DNA of 64,000 nt, from contig CAVSBE010000003.1 of the NCBI GenBank assembly GCA_963726135.1, positions 62,001 to 126,000 of the forward strand, given 5' to 3'. Within the stretch, counting starts at the first letter, position 1; each line of letters opens with the position of its first letter. This document shows positions 53,412-62,581 of this stretch, piece by piece. The DNA is from Bog-473 sp963726135. GTDB taxonomy: Bacteria; Actinomycetota; Acidimicrobiia; Acidimicrobiales; RAAP-2. The translations under genes and the position numbers were made by a program. A model generated the notes under the pieces. That model ran no database searches, was not told the origin of the DNA, and was given only the letters and a program-made list of their open reading frames with translations.

Positions 53412-55871
53412 ATGAGAATTCGGCCCGTCTCCCGAACGGCACACGCCGTATCGGCCATGGCATTGGTGCTTGGGATCCTGGCCGGGGTGACGACGTTGCC
53501 GGGCGGTGCCGCCACCCCCACGGCGTCCCCGATGGGACTCACGTCTCAAGGTGCCCCCGCCGGCTACTGGATGGCCGCCTCCGACGGCGGCGTCTTCGCC
53601 GAGGGTGCTGCCCCGTTCAGTGGCTCAATGGGCGGCACGCGGCTGAACGCCCCCATCGTGGGCATGGCCGTCACACCCTCGAGCACCGGTTACTGGCTCG
53701 TCGCGTCCGACGGCGGGGTCTTCAGTTTCGGTGATGCCTCGTTCTTTGGCTCAATGGGCGGCACGCGGCTGAACGCCCCCATCGTGGGGATGGCGGCGTC
53801 ACCCACTGGGAACGGCTACTGGCTCGTGGCGTCCGACGGCGGTGTCTTCAGCTTTGGTGACGCGACGTTCCGGGGCTCGATGGGCGGCACTCGGCTGAAC
53901 GCCCCCATGGTGGGCATGGCCGCGTCACCAACCGGCAACGGCTACTGGCTCGTCGCGTCCGACGGTGGGGTGTTCAACTTTGGAGACGCGACGTTCCAAG
54001 GCTCAATGGGCGGTTCGCATCTGAATAGGCCGATCGTGGGGATCAGCGGCACGCCTGCCGGTGACGGGTACCGGTTGGTTGCGTCCGACGGTGGCATCTT
54101 CGCATTCGGATCGGCGAGCTTCAGGGGATCGATGGGCGGCACACCGCTGAATGCCCCCATCGTCGACATGGCCGCCACCGGCGACGGCAACGGGTACTGG
54201 CTGGTGGCTGCCGACGGTGGCGTCTTCGCCTTCGGCACCGCACCGTTCAGTGGATCGCTTGGCTCTATCAAGCTCAACAAACCCGTCGTCGCGATGGCGT
54301 CAGTCGGTCCGGCGGTTGGCGGCCGCGCGTTGTTGGTCGGGACCTTCGACGGGATACCGGGGCAGTATCAAACCATCCAAGATGCAGTGAATGCCGCTCA
54401 GCCCGGTGACTGGATCCTCATCGCTCCGGGCGATTACCACGAGCAGGCAGACCACCTCGCTCCACCGTCCGCGCAACAGGTCTCACTCGGATGGTATGGC
54501 GGTGTCGCCATCCATACCAACGACATCCACCTTCGGGGACTGAACCGGAACTCGGTCGTGGTGGACGGCACCAAGCCCGGTGCCTCGCAGTGCAGCAGCA
54601 ATGCCGCCGACCAGGATCTTGGGGCACTGAATTCGGCCAGTGTCCCGCTCGGCCGGAACGGGATCGACATTTGGGCCAACGGCGACTCGGTCGACAACCT
54701 CACGGTGTGCAACTTCCAGCTCTCCGAGAACGGCGGAGGGAACCAGGCGGGCAACGGTGGGAACGAGATCTGGTGGGATGGCGGTGCCGGTACCGGCAAG
54801 ATCGGGCTCAACGGCTATGAGGGCAGCTATCTGACGGCGACCGACACCTTCAACGGCGCAGTCAGCGGCGGATCGGCTTTCGGCAGTTACGGCATCTTCT
54901 CTTCGGCATCGCAAGGTCCCGGAGTGTGGAACCAGACCTATGCGAACAACTTCTCTGACTCCGGTATGTACATCGGAGCATGCCAACAGCTCTGCGACGC
55001 GTGGGTCAACAACTCGTGGATGGAGAACAACGCCCTCGGTTACTCGGGCACCAATTCAGGCGGCACTTTGGTCATCGAACACTCCCAATTCGACGGCAAC
55101 ACGGACGGGTTCGACACCAACACCCAAAGTGCCGGTGATCCACCGCCGCCTCAGAACGGGGCCTGTCCGTCCGGTGGGATCAGTGGCTTCACGGAAACCC
55201 ACTCGTGCTGGGTGTTCATGGACAACTACTCCCACGACAACAACAACGTGAAGGCTCCCGGCGCCGGATTGTCGGGCGAACCGCCCGGGACCGGAATGAC
55301 GGTGTCGGGCGCAACCAACGACACGGTCATGAACAACACCTTTGCCAACAACAACGCCTGGGGCACCTTGTTCGTGCCCTATCCCGATAGCGATCCCGGC
55401 CCTGCTGGGCTGTGTGCCAACTCGGGTGGGCAAGTGGTGAGTGGGTTCTGCATCTACGACCCCGAGGGTGACGCGTTGCTCAACAACACGTACTCAGGCA
55501 ACGGTGGCTACGGGAACACGACGAACGGTGACTTCGGCCAGATCACGTTCTTTGGGGGTGAGCCACAAAACTGCTACGGCGGCAACACCGCCCCGGCTGG
55601 GTCGACGCCGTCCAACCTCGAGCAAACCCAGCCCAAAGGGTCGTGTGGTGTCATCACCTCTGCCGCCAACACCGGAGGCGATCTTCTGACCCAGGTATTG
55701 TGCGCCACCGGATTTGCCTCCAGCTTCGGCGTTTCGTGCACCGGCATCACCTATCCGAAGCCGACGACGCCTCCGACGATGACGACGGCACCGACAAACC
55801 TCCCGACCATGCCCAATCCGTGCCAGGGCGTGCCGGCGAACGCCTGGTGCGTTGGGGGCAAACCGATTTAG
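53412..55871 (+). CDS. Secreted six-repeat beta-propeller plus beta-helix protein
   Basis: An 819-residue exported protein. ATG 53412 has a GGAGG site 7 bases upstream and opens a signal peptide (SRTAHAVSAMALVLGILAGV). Residues about 50-300 contain six 42-residue repeats of the type GYWLVASDGGVFSFGDATF, with SMGGTRLNAPIVGMA, a layout fitting a six-bladed propeller. Residues about 310-770 begin QYQTIQDAVNAAQPGDWILI and contain Asn/Gly-rich turns (NNTFANNNAWG, SHDNNNVKAPG), typical of a right-handed parallel beta-helix. The C-terminus is Thr/Pro-rich and ends NPCQGVPANAWCVGGKPI. Such repeats are abundant in Acidimicrobiia. A surface or extracellular role, perhaps polysaccharide binding, is likely; no catalytic residues can be named. 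Confidence 0.85.
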   Translation: MRIRPVSRTAHAVSAMALVLGILAGVTTLPGGAATPTASPMGLTSQGAPAGYWMAASDGGVFAEGAAPFSGSMGGTRLNAPIVGMAVTPSSTGYWLVASDGGVFSFGDASFFGSMGGTRLNAPIVGMAASPTGNGYWLVASDGGVFSFGDATFRGSMGGTRLNAPMVGMAASPTGNGYWLVASDGGVFNFGDATFQGSMGGSHLNRPIVGISGTPAGDGYRLVASDGGIFAFGSASFRGSMGGTPLNAPIVDMAATGDGNGYWLVAADGGVFAFGTAPFSGSLGSIKLNKPVVAMASVGPAVGGRALLVGTFDGIPGQYQTIQDAVNAAQPGDWILIAPGDYHEQADHLAPPSAQQVSLGWYGGVAIHTNDIHLRGLNRNSVVVDGTKPGASQCSSNAADQDLGALNSASVPLGRNGIDIWANGDSVDNLTVCNFQLSENGGGNQAGNGGNEIWWDGGAGTGKIGLNGYEGSYLTATDTFNGAVSGGSAFGSYGIFSSASQGPGVWNQTYANNFSDSGMYIGACQQLCDAWVNNSWMENNALGYSGTNSGGTLVIEHSQFDGNTDGFDTNTQSAGDPPPPQNGACPSGGISGFTETHSCWVFMDNYSHDNNNVKAPGAGLSGEPPGTGMTVSGATNDTVMNNTFANNNAWGTLFVPYPDSDPGPAGLCANSGGQVVSGFCIYDPEGDALLNNTYSGNGGYGNTTNGDFGQITFFGGEPQNCYGGNTAPAGSTPSNLEQTQPKGSCGVITSAANTGGDLLTQVLCATGFASSFGVSCTGITYPKPTTPPTMTTAPTNLPTMPNPCQGVPANAWCVGGKPI
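53562..54317 (+). repeat. Six tandem 126-bp coding repeats
   Basis: GGCTACTGG-type units start at 53562, 53688, 53814, 53940, 54066 and 54192, exactly 126 bp apart. Units 1 and 2 share about 40 identical bases around GGGCGGCACGCGGCTGAACG, showing recent duplication or homogenisation. The last two units are the most divergent. Confidence 0.9.
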
Positions 55872-56305
55872 GGCTGAGGTGCCGTCGGAGGTAGGACAAC
55901 CAACCGCGCGCCAAGCGCTTCTGGTCGATCACTTGCATTCTCATCAGCGCGGTCCACCCAACGGGGAATAGGCCATTTTGCGCGCTCGGAGGGATTCGAA
56001 CCCCCAACCTTCTCATCCGTAGAGCGGTTCCGACCGTCCAGCCCGTTCAACCGAATCCATTTGACTAGCTGAGATCGGGTGCGGCGTCCAAGCTGTGCCA
56101 CTCATCATCAGTCGGTCCGCCGATTTGAGTAGCAACGTAGTAGCAAGATCCCCACGACCAGATGGCTGCGCCGGATGCGACTTCTGATCCCCGGGGGCTC
56201 ATGCACCGGCATCACCGGAAGGCAATTGCTGTGGTCGGTTGGCCGGAGCGGAGCGCACGCGCTGTTGCCCATCCAGACAAAGGGAAGGACGACGCGATCG
56301 CTCGA
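55872..56305. other. Non-coding spacer carrying the left tRNA-Arg repeat
   Basis: This 434-bp stretch between the secreted repeat protein and the WS/DGAT gene holds the direct repeat at 55951-56022, and at 56130-56146 the short repeats AGCAA...AGCAA 11 bp apart, which resemble integrase arm sites. Short frames through it are by-products of the tRNA sequence. No gene is supported. Confidence 0.6.
55951..56022 (-). repeat. Left direct repeat: tRNA-Arg(ACG) 3'-half, candidate attachment site
   Basis: The minus strand from 56022 to 55981 reads CTACGGATGAGAAGG then TTGGGGGTTCGAATCCCTCC and GAGCGCG: the anticodon loop (ACG), variable region, T-arm and acceptor 3' strand of tRNA-Arg. The 5' half is absent, so it is not a functional gene. 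The repeat continues to 55951 (GGTCCACCCAACGGGG). A copy lies exactly 5,800 bp away at 61751-61822, with one difference inside the tRNA part. 3'-half tRNA repeats are the usual mark left by integrases. Confidence 0.75.
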
Positions 56306-57721
56306 TCAGCGGTCCGCCAATGCTGCAGTGCCGATCGCATCCCCAAGCTCTTCGAGAGCAGCGTGGAGTGCGTCGACGATCAACCAGGGGTCGGGAACGC
56401 TTACCGGAGAACCAAGCAGGGAGACACCCAGCGTTTGCTCGTAGCTCCAGGCGGTGATGTTGAGGCCGATCCCTTCGAGAATGGGACCCACCGAGTAGAG
56501 AGCTTCGAGCTCAATGGGACCAAAAAAGATCCGCTCCAGCGGTCCGGCGACGTTGGACAGCACCACGTTGAGGGGTGGGTGGACCCGGTCCGCAACATGG
56601 GACCGGGTCCAGAGCCGCACGGCCGAATGGTAGATCTGGGGCGGCACAAAATCGGCGCGTTGCGCAAAGAGATCGTGGCCGAGCACGGCGCGAACTTCCT
56701 TGGAGGCTGCCGTCATGCTCCGGATGTGCTCAAGGCGCCGCACTGGGTCGACGATGTCAGTTCCGATGCCCACATAGAGGTTGTCGACTCGGTTGCCCGA
56801 CATGCGGGCCACATTCGGGTCGGTCGAGACCGGGACACTGGCGACAAGGGGGCGTGCGGGTAGTTCACCGCGGCCCAACAGATAGCGTCGCAACGCCCCC
56901 GCGCACACACACAGATAGACATCGTTGAGAGTGGTGCCCGCGGTGCGCCGGATGGACTTGAGATCCTCGAGCGGGAGCTTGGTCATTGCAAACGTGCGCT
57001 CGGAGGTGAGCGACACGTTGAACGACGTTTTGGGTATGTGGTGAAGTGGAAGCGGCGGCTTGACAGCGAAACTGCGACGCCGCGCTTCCGACGCTTGGCC
57101 CCTTCGCGCCGATTGCGCCACAAAGCGCGGCAGGCCTTTCCACCGGAGGACATGGTCGTGTGCCGCCATCCTCAGCAGTTCGCGACGCGTTGGGAGCGGC
57201 TCTGGACGCCACCCATCGACATTGGGCTTTGCTGACGGCTCAACACCGGAGCCTTGCACCACGTTCTTGAGTAGGGCCACGACGGCGGACCCGTCGGCGA
57301 CCGCGTGGTGGATCTTCGCCACGACCGCGATGCGGCCGCGGTCGAGCCCCTCTACGACCACCAATTCCCACAACGGCCGATCGCGTGCCAGGGGGGTGCT
57401 TGCGAACTCGGCCACGACGGTCGCGAGCTCTCGATCGCCCGCCGGGCCGGCGAGCACCCGGCGGCTGAGGTGGCGCTTCAGGTCGAACTCGGGGTCCTCG
57501 ACCCATACGGGATGACCCAGCCCCCACGGGACTGGCACGACCCGGCGGCGGAACGGCGGGAGCCGGCAAAGTTGGTCCGCGAGGATCCCGGTCAGGGCAT
57601 CGAAAGAGAATTCACCCTTCAGGGCAGAAACGTCGGCCACCACGACCTTCACCGTGTGCATGTGGGCCGTCGGTGTCTCGGAATAGAGGAATTTTGCGTC
57701 CAGCCCGGTCATCGTCTCCAT
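56306..57721 (-). CDS. WS/DGAT-family wax ester synthase / diacylglycerol acyltransferase
   Basis: A 471-residue acyltransferase. The active site HHAVADG is at residues 138-144, within VAKIHHAVADGSAVVALLKN. LWELVVVEGLDRGRIAVVAK, NDVYLCVCAGALRRYLLGRG and PLNVVLSNVAGPLERIFFGP are the other family blocks, and the length is normal. It esterifies acyl-CoA to long-chain alcohols or diacylglycerol for storage lipid. It starts 3 bp after the stop of an alpha/beta hydrolase gene, with no separate ribosome-binding site, so they are probably coupled. Both lie inside the 5.8-kb segment bounded by tRNA-Arg repeats together with an acyl-CoA ligase and a PlsC-type enzyme. Confidence 0.93.
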   Translation of the reverse strand: METMTGLDAKFLYSETPTAHMHTVKVVVADVSALKGEFSFDALTGILADQLCRLPPFRRRVVPVPWGLGHPVWVEDPEFDLKRHLSRRVLAGPAGDRELATVVAEFASTPLARDRPLWELVVVEGLDRGRIAVVAKIHHAVADGSAVVALLKNVVQGSGVEPSAKPNVDGWRPEPLPTRRELLRMAAHDHVLRWKGLPRFVAQSARRGQASEARRRSFAVKPPLPLHHIPKTSFNVSLTSERTFAMTKLPLEDLKSIRRTAGTTLNDVYLCVCAGALRRYLLGRGELPARPLVASVPVSTDPNVARMSGNRVDNLYVGIGTDIVDPVRRLEHIRSMTAASKEVRAVLGHDLFAQRADFVPPQIYHSAVRLWTRSHVADRVHPPLNVVLSNVAGPLERIFFGPIELEALYSVGPILEGIGLNITAWSYEQTLGVSLLGSPVSVPDPWLIVDALHAALEELGDAIGTAALADR

Positions 57722-57724
57722 GAG

Positions 57725-59068
57725 TCAGCTTCGGTCCTTCTTGGGAGAACGGCTGGTCGAGATCTGACGCAGCGAGCTGACGAGAAAGTCGGTCACCTGT
57801 TTGGACCACATGTAGCCCACGTGGCCCCCCGAATACCACGAGATGGGGGGCTGATCCCAGTGCTCCCAGAGGCGTTGTGCCTGATCCGGAAGGGCCAGCC
57901 GGTCGCCGTAGCCGGCGAAGATGAACCGGCCGCGCCTGGGTACCTTGGCCTCGAGTGACAGCGGCGACACCACGCGGTAGACGTTCTCGGCCGGACCGCC
58001 CATGATCTTGTGCTCGATCGATCGGGCACGGATGTCATGGGGACTGTGTCGATGGAACAGACCTGGGAAATCCGATACCGGGATGCCCGCCACCACGCCG
58101 TCGACGCCCTGTTCCAGACCGGCCAGGAGGGAGACTGCGTACGCGCCCAGTGAGACGCCGTACAGGCTGATGGAGGTGGCTCCCTGCTGACGGATGAGAG
58201 TGATGAGGCGCCGGATGTCCCACACGGCCTGCGTCAGCCCGTGCACGGCGTTCATCAGCTCGAAGGAGAGGAACGGCTCCCCACTCACCAGAGTGACGCG
58301 GCGGGGCCCATGGAGGGGTAACGCCGGGAGGGCCACGTTCATCCCCAGCTCGTGATGGAGTCGGTTCATCTGGAGTCCCTGAAAGTCCATAAACGGGAAC
58401 CCCATACAAAAGCCGTGCACGGCGATCACCCAGGGGCGGGGTCCGTCCGGGTGGCGCACGACGACAGCCGAGGCCGTCCGGTTCGGCTCGAACGCCATCC
58501 AGCGGTCGGCTCCCGGCTCGCCGGGATGGGGGGTGAACCCACTGTCCCAGTCCCACCGGTCGTAGTGCATCCCCGTGGCCCATCCCCGGCTCGTGGTCAC
58601 GTCGGATTCGACGAGCGGCGGCGGGGTGCGGTGATAGGAACTGGGCTCCGCTATCCAACCCTCTCCTTCATACAAGGCTTCGGCCTCGGCGAGCTCGTTC
58701 GACACCCTCGCGTAGTCCCTGGCCAGCGGGAACCTGCGGGGCGTCATGGCCATGGCCAGCAGCGCCTCGTCCATCGCCACCTGCGCCGCGAGGCCGAGCG
58801 AGAGGTGCGGGGCCGGCACCGAGTCGCTCACTTTCCCGCTCAGCAACGCCGAACCCATGTAGTGCAGTGTCCGAGGCAGGGCGCGGGTCGCCCGGACGAG
58901 CGCGCGCCGGTTCAAGAAGCCGGAAGCCGCTCGGAAGAACCCGGTGACTCGATCGATCCCCGGCACCGAGATACCCGGCCAGGCGCTCGCGGACACCCTC
59001 TCGGCAGGGTTGACTCCGCTCGCGGGGCTGATCCGCTCGCCGGCAGGATCGTGCGCAACGTCCCCCAT
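57725..59068 (-). CDS. Alpha/beta hydrolase paired with WS/DGAT
   Basis: A 447-residue protein from ATG 59068 with AAGGAGG 4 bases upstream. About 200 N-terminal residues are helical (AQVAMDEALLAMAMTPRRFP) and precede the hydrolase domain: VIAVHGFCMGFPFMDFQGLQ (oxyanion loop HGFCMG), ISLYGVSLGAYAVSLLAGLE with Ser in GVSLG, and a late His in SWYSGGHVGYMW. The triad Asp is likely in FAGYGDRLALPD. Large alpha/beta hydrolases of this type commonly neighbour WS/DGAT genes and may be lipid esterases or thioesterases. It diverges from the acyl-CoA ligase gene across 125 bp. Confidence 0.8.
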   Translation of the reverse strand: MGDVAHDPAGERISPASGVNPAERVSASAWPGISVPGIDRVTGFFRAASGFLNRRALVRATRALPRTLHYMGSALLSGKVSDSVPAPHLSLGLAAQVAMDEALLAMAMTPRRFPLARDYARVSNELAEAEALYEGEGWIAEPSSYHRTPPPLVESDVTTSRGWATGMHYDRWDWDSGFTPHPGEPGADRWMAFEPNRTASAVVVRHPDGPRPWVIAVHGFCMGFPFMDFQGLQMNRLHHELGMNVALPALPLHGPRRVTLVSGEPFLSFELMNAVHGLTQAVWDIRRLITLIRQQGATSISLYGVSLGAYAVSLLAGLEQGVDGVVAGIPVSDFPGLFHRHSPHDIRARSIEHKIMGGPAENVYRVVSPLSLEAKVPRRGRFIFAGYGDRLALPDQAQRLWEHWDQPPISWYSGGHVGYMWSKQVTDFLVSSLRQISTSRSPKKDRS

Positions 59069-59193
59069 CCGGCCTCCTTGCGTACCGTAGCGCCCGGCCC
59101 CCCGAAAAGAGCACGACTACCGACTGTGATACTACGTCTGGCAACGTCTTCGATGGCAGAGGCTGATGTCCCAAATCTGGACCGGGGAGCGCT

Positions 59194-60812
59194 GTGGAGT
59201 TCAACCTTGCCGATCTATTCGAGAGCGTGGTCGACCGGGTCGGGGATCAGACCGCGATGGTGTCGGGCTCCCGACGCCTCAGCTACACCGAGCTGGACCG
59301 GCGGGCCAACCGACTCGCCCACCACCTGGAGAGCGCCGGCGTCGGGTCCCGTGACACGGTAGGGCTGCAACTGGTCAACGGCACCGAGTACATCGAGAGC
59401 ATGCTGGCATGCTTCAAGATTCGTGCTGTGCCGGTCAACGTCAACTACCGCTATCTGGGGAGCGAGTTGGAGTACCTGTACGGAGATGCCGCGCTCGTGG
59501 GCCTCATCGCTCATGGCCGATTTCGCCCCGGCCGTGAAGGGTGCTCTGCACGCCATGCCCGAGACCCGGGCCGTGCTGCAGGTGCGGTGAGCCGATCGGT
59601 CATCGCCCGACCGTGGGTGAGGACTACGAGCGCGCCCTCGCATCGGCGCCCGACACCCGCGGTTTCCGCCGACGCCGCAGCGATGACCTCTACTGCGTCT
59701 ACACGGGCGGCACGACCGGCATGCCCAAGGGCGTGCTCTGGCGACACGACGACATCTTCTTCGCGGCCATGGGTGGCGGTGACCCATTTTCCTCGGGCAA
59801 CCACATCGCCGCCCCTGGCGAGCTCGTCACGCGGCTCCTGCATCCGGGCATCACTGCACTCGCCATACCTCCGTTCATGCACGCGGCCGGACACTGGTTG
59901 GCGTTCTCGACCCTGTTCGGTGGCGGGACAGTTGTGACGACCGATGGAGGTGCCTTCGACGCAACCGAGGTCTGGCGTCTGGTGGAGGCAGAGCGGGTCA
60001 ACGCGATCGCCGTGGTGGGCGACGCCATGGTCCGGCCGCTGCTCGACGTGCTCGCCGCGCAACCCGATCGCTACGACCTCTCATCGCTGATGGCCGTGGG
60101 ATCCGGAGGAGCGGTGCTGTCGCCGTCCACAAAGGCGCAGCTGGCCGAGCTCCTCCCCGGTCGGATCGTCGCCGACAGATTCGGCTCGTCAGAGACCGGA
60201 CAGGTCGGTGGTGAGATGCCTCCCGACGACCCGTTCGGGCCGCCACGACTGCGAGTTGACGACCGTACTGACGTGCTCGACGACGATCTCCGGCCTGTCG
60301 CACCCGGATCCGGGGTGATCGGACATCTCGCCAGGGGCGGCCATGTCCCGATCGGCTACCTGGGCGATCCGCCCAAGTCCGCGACCACCTTCGTGGAGGC
60401 ACGGGGCCAACGCTGGGCGCTGCCCGGTGACCTGGCGACGGTGAACGCCGACAGGAGCATCGTCGTCCTCGGGCGAGGTTCGCTCTGCATCAACACGGGC
60501 GGGGAGAAGGTCTTCCCCGACGAGGTGGAGGCCGCGCTGAAGGACGACCCCGCCGTCCGCGACGCCGTCGTCGTCGGCGCGCCCGACCCTCGCTTCGGTG
60601 AGCGTGTCGTCGCCCTGGTACTGGCCCGGGCCGGGCACGAGATCGATCCGGAGGCCGTCCGCCAGCACGTCCATGCCAGGCTGAGCGGCTTCAAGGTGCC
60701 TCGAGAGATACTCGTCGTCGATCACATCGTTCGTTCACCCAGCGGAAAGGCGGACTATCCCTGGGCCCAAGCGGTCGCCGAAGCGGCGTTACGAGACCGG
60801 GACGAGAAGTGA
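59194..60812 (+). CDS. Acyl-CoA synthetase (AMP-forming), two frameshifts
   Basis: The GTG at 59194 follows GGGGAG and opens EFNLADLFESVVDRVGDQTA. The AMP-binding P-loop is CVYTGGTTGMPKGVLWRHDD, followed by ADRFGSSETGQVGGEMPPDD and the C-terminal GRGSLCINTGGEKVFPDEVE with the catalytic Lys in RSPSGKADYPWA. The sequence passes through three frames between about 59500 and 59600: GDAALVGLIA, then MADFAPAVKGALHAMPETRA, then GEPIGHRPTVGEDYERALAS. Extra bases near 59505-59515 and 59588-59596 explain it; the restored length is 538. It activates fatty acids to acyl-CoA, feeding the WS/DGAT next to it. Confidence 0.88.
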
Positions 60813-60821
60813 GGAGACCGC

Positions 60822-61652
60822 CTAACCGAGAATCGGAAAGCGGCGTTCAGCTGCCAATCGATCGAGCGTCGTCTGCATCGTCTCGGTGAGCTCCCGGTAG
60901 CAGTCTCGAACGATCATTTCGTCGTCAGCCGCGTCCGGCGCGTACCGCGACGACCAGTCGATCGGAGGACCCAGCTCCACGGTGATCTTCGCAGGAAGTG
61001 GGAACGTGGGAATGCCCCCTGGCACGACACCAAAGGGGGGACCCAGCACCAGGGGCATCACTTTGATGCGGAACATGCGATCGAGCCTGAGCCACTTTGC
61101 GACGCGCTCACCTCGGGCGAGGACGACGAGTGCCTCGTGGGCGCCGACGGAGACAGCGGGGATCACGGGGACCCCTGTTCGCAATGCGAGACGAACCACG
61201 CCGAGGCGACCGCCGAACTCGATGCGGTTTCGCTCCCACCATGGCCGGAAGACCTCTGAGTCACCGCCCGGGTAGTCGATCAGGATCCCTCCGCTGCGAA
61301 GAACCGCCTCCGCCGCGGTCGGCCCGGCTTCGACGGCACCGGCACGCTTCATGACAGGGCCCACCCCCGGAAGACCCAAGAAGAACGAGTGGAAGAGTGC
61401 GTAGACAGGCTCGTCTTCGCCTCGCTCACGCCACCACGCCGTCAGCAGGACTGGTAGATCGGGCGGTGTCTGGCCACCAGAATGGTTCCCGACCACAAGG
61501 AAGGGTCCGCGTCGGGGCAAATGCTCAAACCCCCGCACCTCTGGCCGGAAGTAGGACGCGTAGCGCTCCAGGACGGGTCGAACGGTACGGAGGAACGAGG
61601 GATCACGGGCAGACCCGACGGGGGCCGGCGTGACGCTGTGGTCGTCCACCAT
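60822..61652 (-). CDS. PlsC-type 1-acylglycerol-phosphate / lysophospholipid acyltransferase-like protein
   Basis: A 276-residue acyltransferase from ATG 61652. The motif NHSGGQTPPD (NHxxxxD type) is preceded by FEHLPRRGPFLVVG; the acceptor-binding block is GGILIDYPGGDSEVFRPWWE, and GVPVIPAVSVGAHEALVVLA is the IPV-like motif III. These fit the glycerolipid acyltransferase family, in the subgroup often annotated as 1-acyl-sn-glycerol-3-phosphate acyltransferase. It provides phosphatidic acid or acyl groups for neutral lipid synthesis. It is convergent with the acyl-CoA ligase (9 bp between stops) and ends the cassette before the right tRNA-Arg repeat. Confidence 0.87.
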   Translation of the reverse strand: MVDDHSVTPAPVGSARDPSFLRTVRPVLERYASYFRPEVRGFEHLPRRGPFLVVGNHSGGQTPPDLPVLLTAWWRERGEDEPVYALFHSFFLGLPGVGPVMKRAGAVEAGPTAAEAVLRSGGILIDYPGGDSEVFRPWWERNRIEFGGRLGVVRLALRTGVPVIPAVSVGAHEALVVLARGERVAKWLRLDRMFRIKVMPLVLGPPFGVVPGGIPTFPLPAKITVELGPPIDWSSRYAPDAADDEMIVRDCYRELTETMQTTLDRLAAERRFPILG

Positions 61653-61750
61653 TCCCCAACTATGCACGTGATGCGGGTCGATGTCGGCTCGAGGCTGGCA
61701 GCTGCCTCTGTCGCGTGCGCCGAGGATGGCCCTGCACGCCTGCAATCAGC

Positions 61751-61822
61751 GGTCCACCCAACGGGGTCAAGCCCATTTTGCGCGCTCGGAGGGATTCGAA
61801 CCCCCAACCTTCTGATCCGTAG
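61751..61822 (-). repeat. Right direct repeat: tRNA-Arg(ACG) 3'-half, candidate attachment site
   Basis: The same 72-bp repeat as at 55951, exactly 5,800 bp downstream. On the minus strand, CTACGGATCAGAAGG then TTGGGGGTTCGAATCCCTCC and GAGCGCG (61822-61781) match the anticodon loop to 3' end of tRNA-Arg(ACG) perfectly in the anticodon stem strand (TCAGA). The 5' half is missing, so the intact tRNA must lie elsewhere. The flanking GGTCCACCCAACGGGG is shared with the left copy; seven bases between differ in four positions. Confidence 0.75.
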
Positions 61823-62377
61823 CTATTTTCCGTTGGTCCATCCCGTGGTATCCAGTGACGTACTACCTGTTCAGGACAGGCTCGAGTCCTGCCGGTGTGT
61901 TGTCGTGCTGCGAAATTTGGCTCAGTAGATTGCCAAAGGGATTGCCAAAAGCCACCTTTCTGATGCGGAATCGACGCCACCCTCGGCCACTCTCCCTGCG
62001 GGGTCTAGGACGGCCGTTCATCGCTGGCAGCGGTCTCGAATTGAAGATGAACTGCACGAGTTCGGTAGCCGGGTTGAGTCCCATGGTTGACCGCTTGATC
62101 ATCGGCGACGATGGCGGGCGGGCTCCCGCGTGCCGGTTCAGTACGGGGCCGGGCTCTGCGCCTTATGCAGCTAGGGGCCGAGCCTTCACGTCCAGAACCC
62201 CTATCCCCGTACGGCACCTTGCGGATACCCATCCTGGTGTCCGAGATCGCCGGAAGACGAGTGTCCGGGTAGTCCATGCGAGCGACGAAACTGGCTCTTC
62301 ACCCACACTCGGGCAGAGCCGACAATGAATCCGTGAGCGGAGCTGGTGGCGGAATGCCTTCGGAGGGGCGGGATGAC
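61823..62377. other. Non-coding spacer right of the tRNA-Arg repeat
   Basis: A 555-bp stretch with no supported gene. At 61931-61949, TGCCAAA occurs twice, 12 bp apart, at the same distance from the tRNA repeat as the AGCAA pair in the left copy; these could be integrase arm-type sites. CAGGAC and GTCCTG (61874-61893) form a 6-bp inverted repeat resembling a T-arm, but no tRNA fits. Base composition is less GC-rich than in the main genome. Confidence 0.5.
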
Positions 62378-62581
62378 ATGGATGGCTCCAAGCTGATTGA
62401 TCTCGATGCTCTGGCTCAACTCGGGCTCCAAGTGAACACCGTGACCGGAATGCCTGACGCAGTCCGGCCCCAGAGCTCATTCTCGACGGATGACCGTTTT
62501 GGGCCCGGTAGCTCACCAGCAGACACCAACAGTCTCGCTGAGCTCAGCGTTGTGGATGACGAAGGCGAGAGATCCGCTTAG
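62378..62581 (+). CDS. Small hypothetical protein (67 aa)
   Basis: ATG 62378 has a GGAGGGG site 9 bases upstream. The product MDGSKLIDLDALAQLGLQVN, then TVTGMPDAVRPQSSFSTDDR, is acidic, without membrane segment or motif. The stop overlaps the convergent SDR gene stop by 4 bp. I do not recognise it; it could be chance. Confidence 0.35.
   Translation: MDGSKLIDLDALAQLGLQVNTVTGMPDAVRPQSSFSTDDRFGPGSSPADTNSLAELSVVDDEGERSA

Noticed and set aside
53562..54317. Regular 126-bp repeats resembling a repeat array
   Set aside because: They are in frame inside a coding sequence and encode 42-residue structural repeats; there are no spacers, so this is not a CRISPR.
55981..56022. A complete tRNA-Arg gene
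   Set aside because: The upstream bases do not pair with the anticodon stem or acceptor arm; only the 3' half is present. The same holds at 61781-61822.
61870..61900. Another tRNA fragment around CAGGACAGGCTCGAGTCCTG
   Set aside because: A T-arm-like hairpin is visible but no acceptor or anticodon arm fits.
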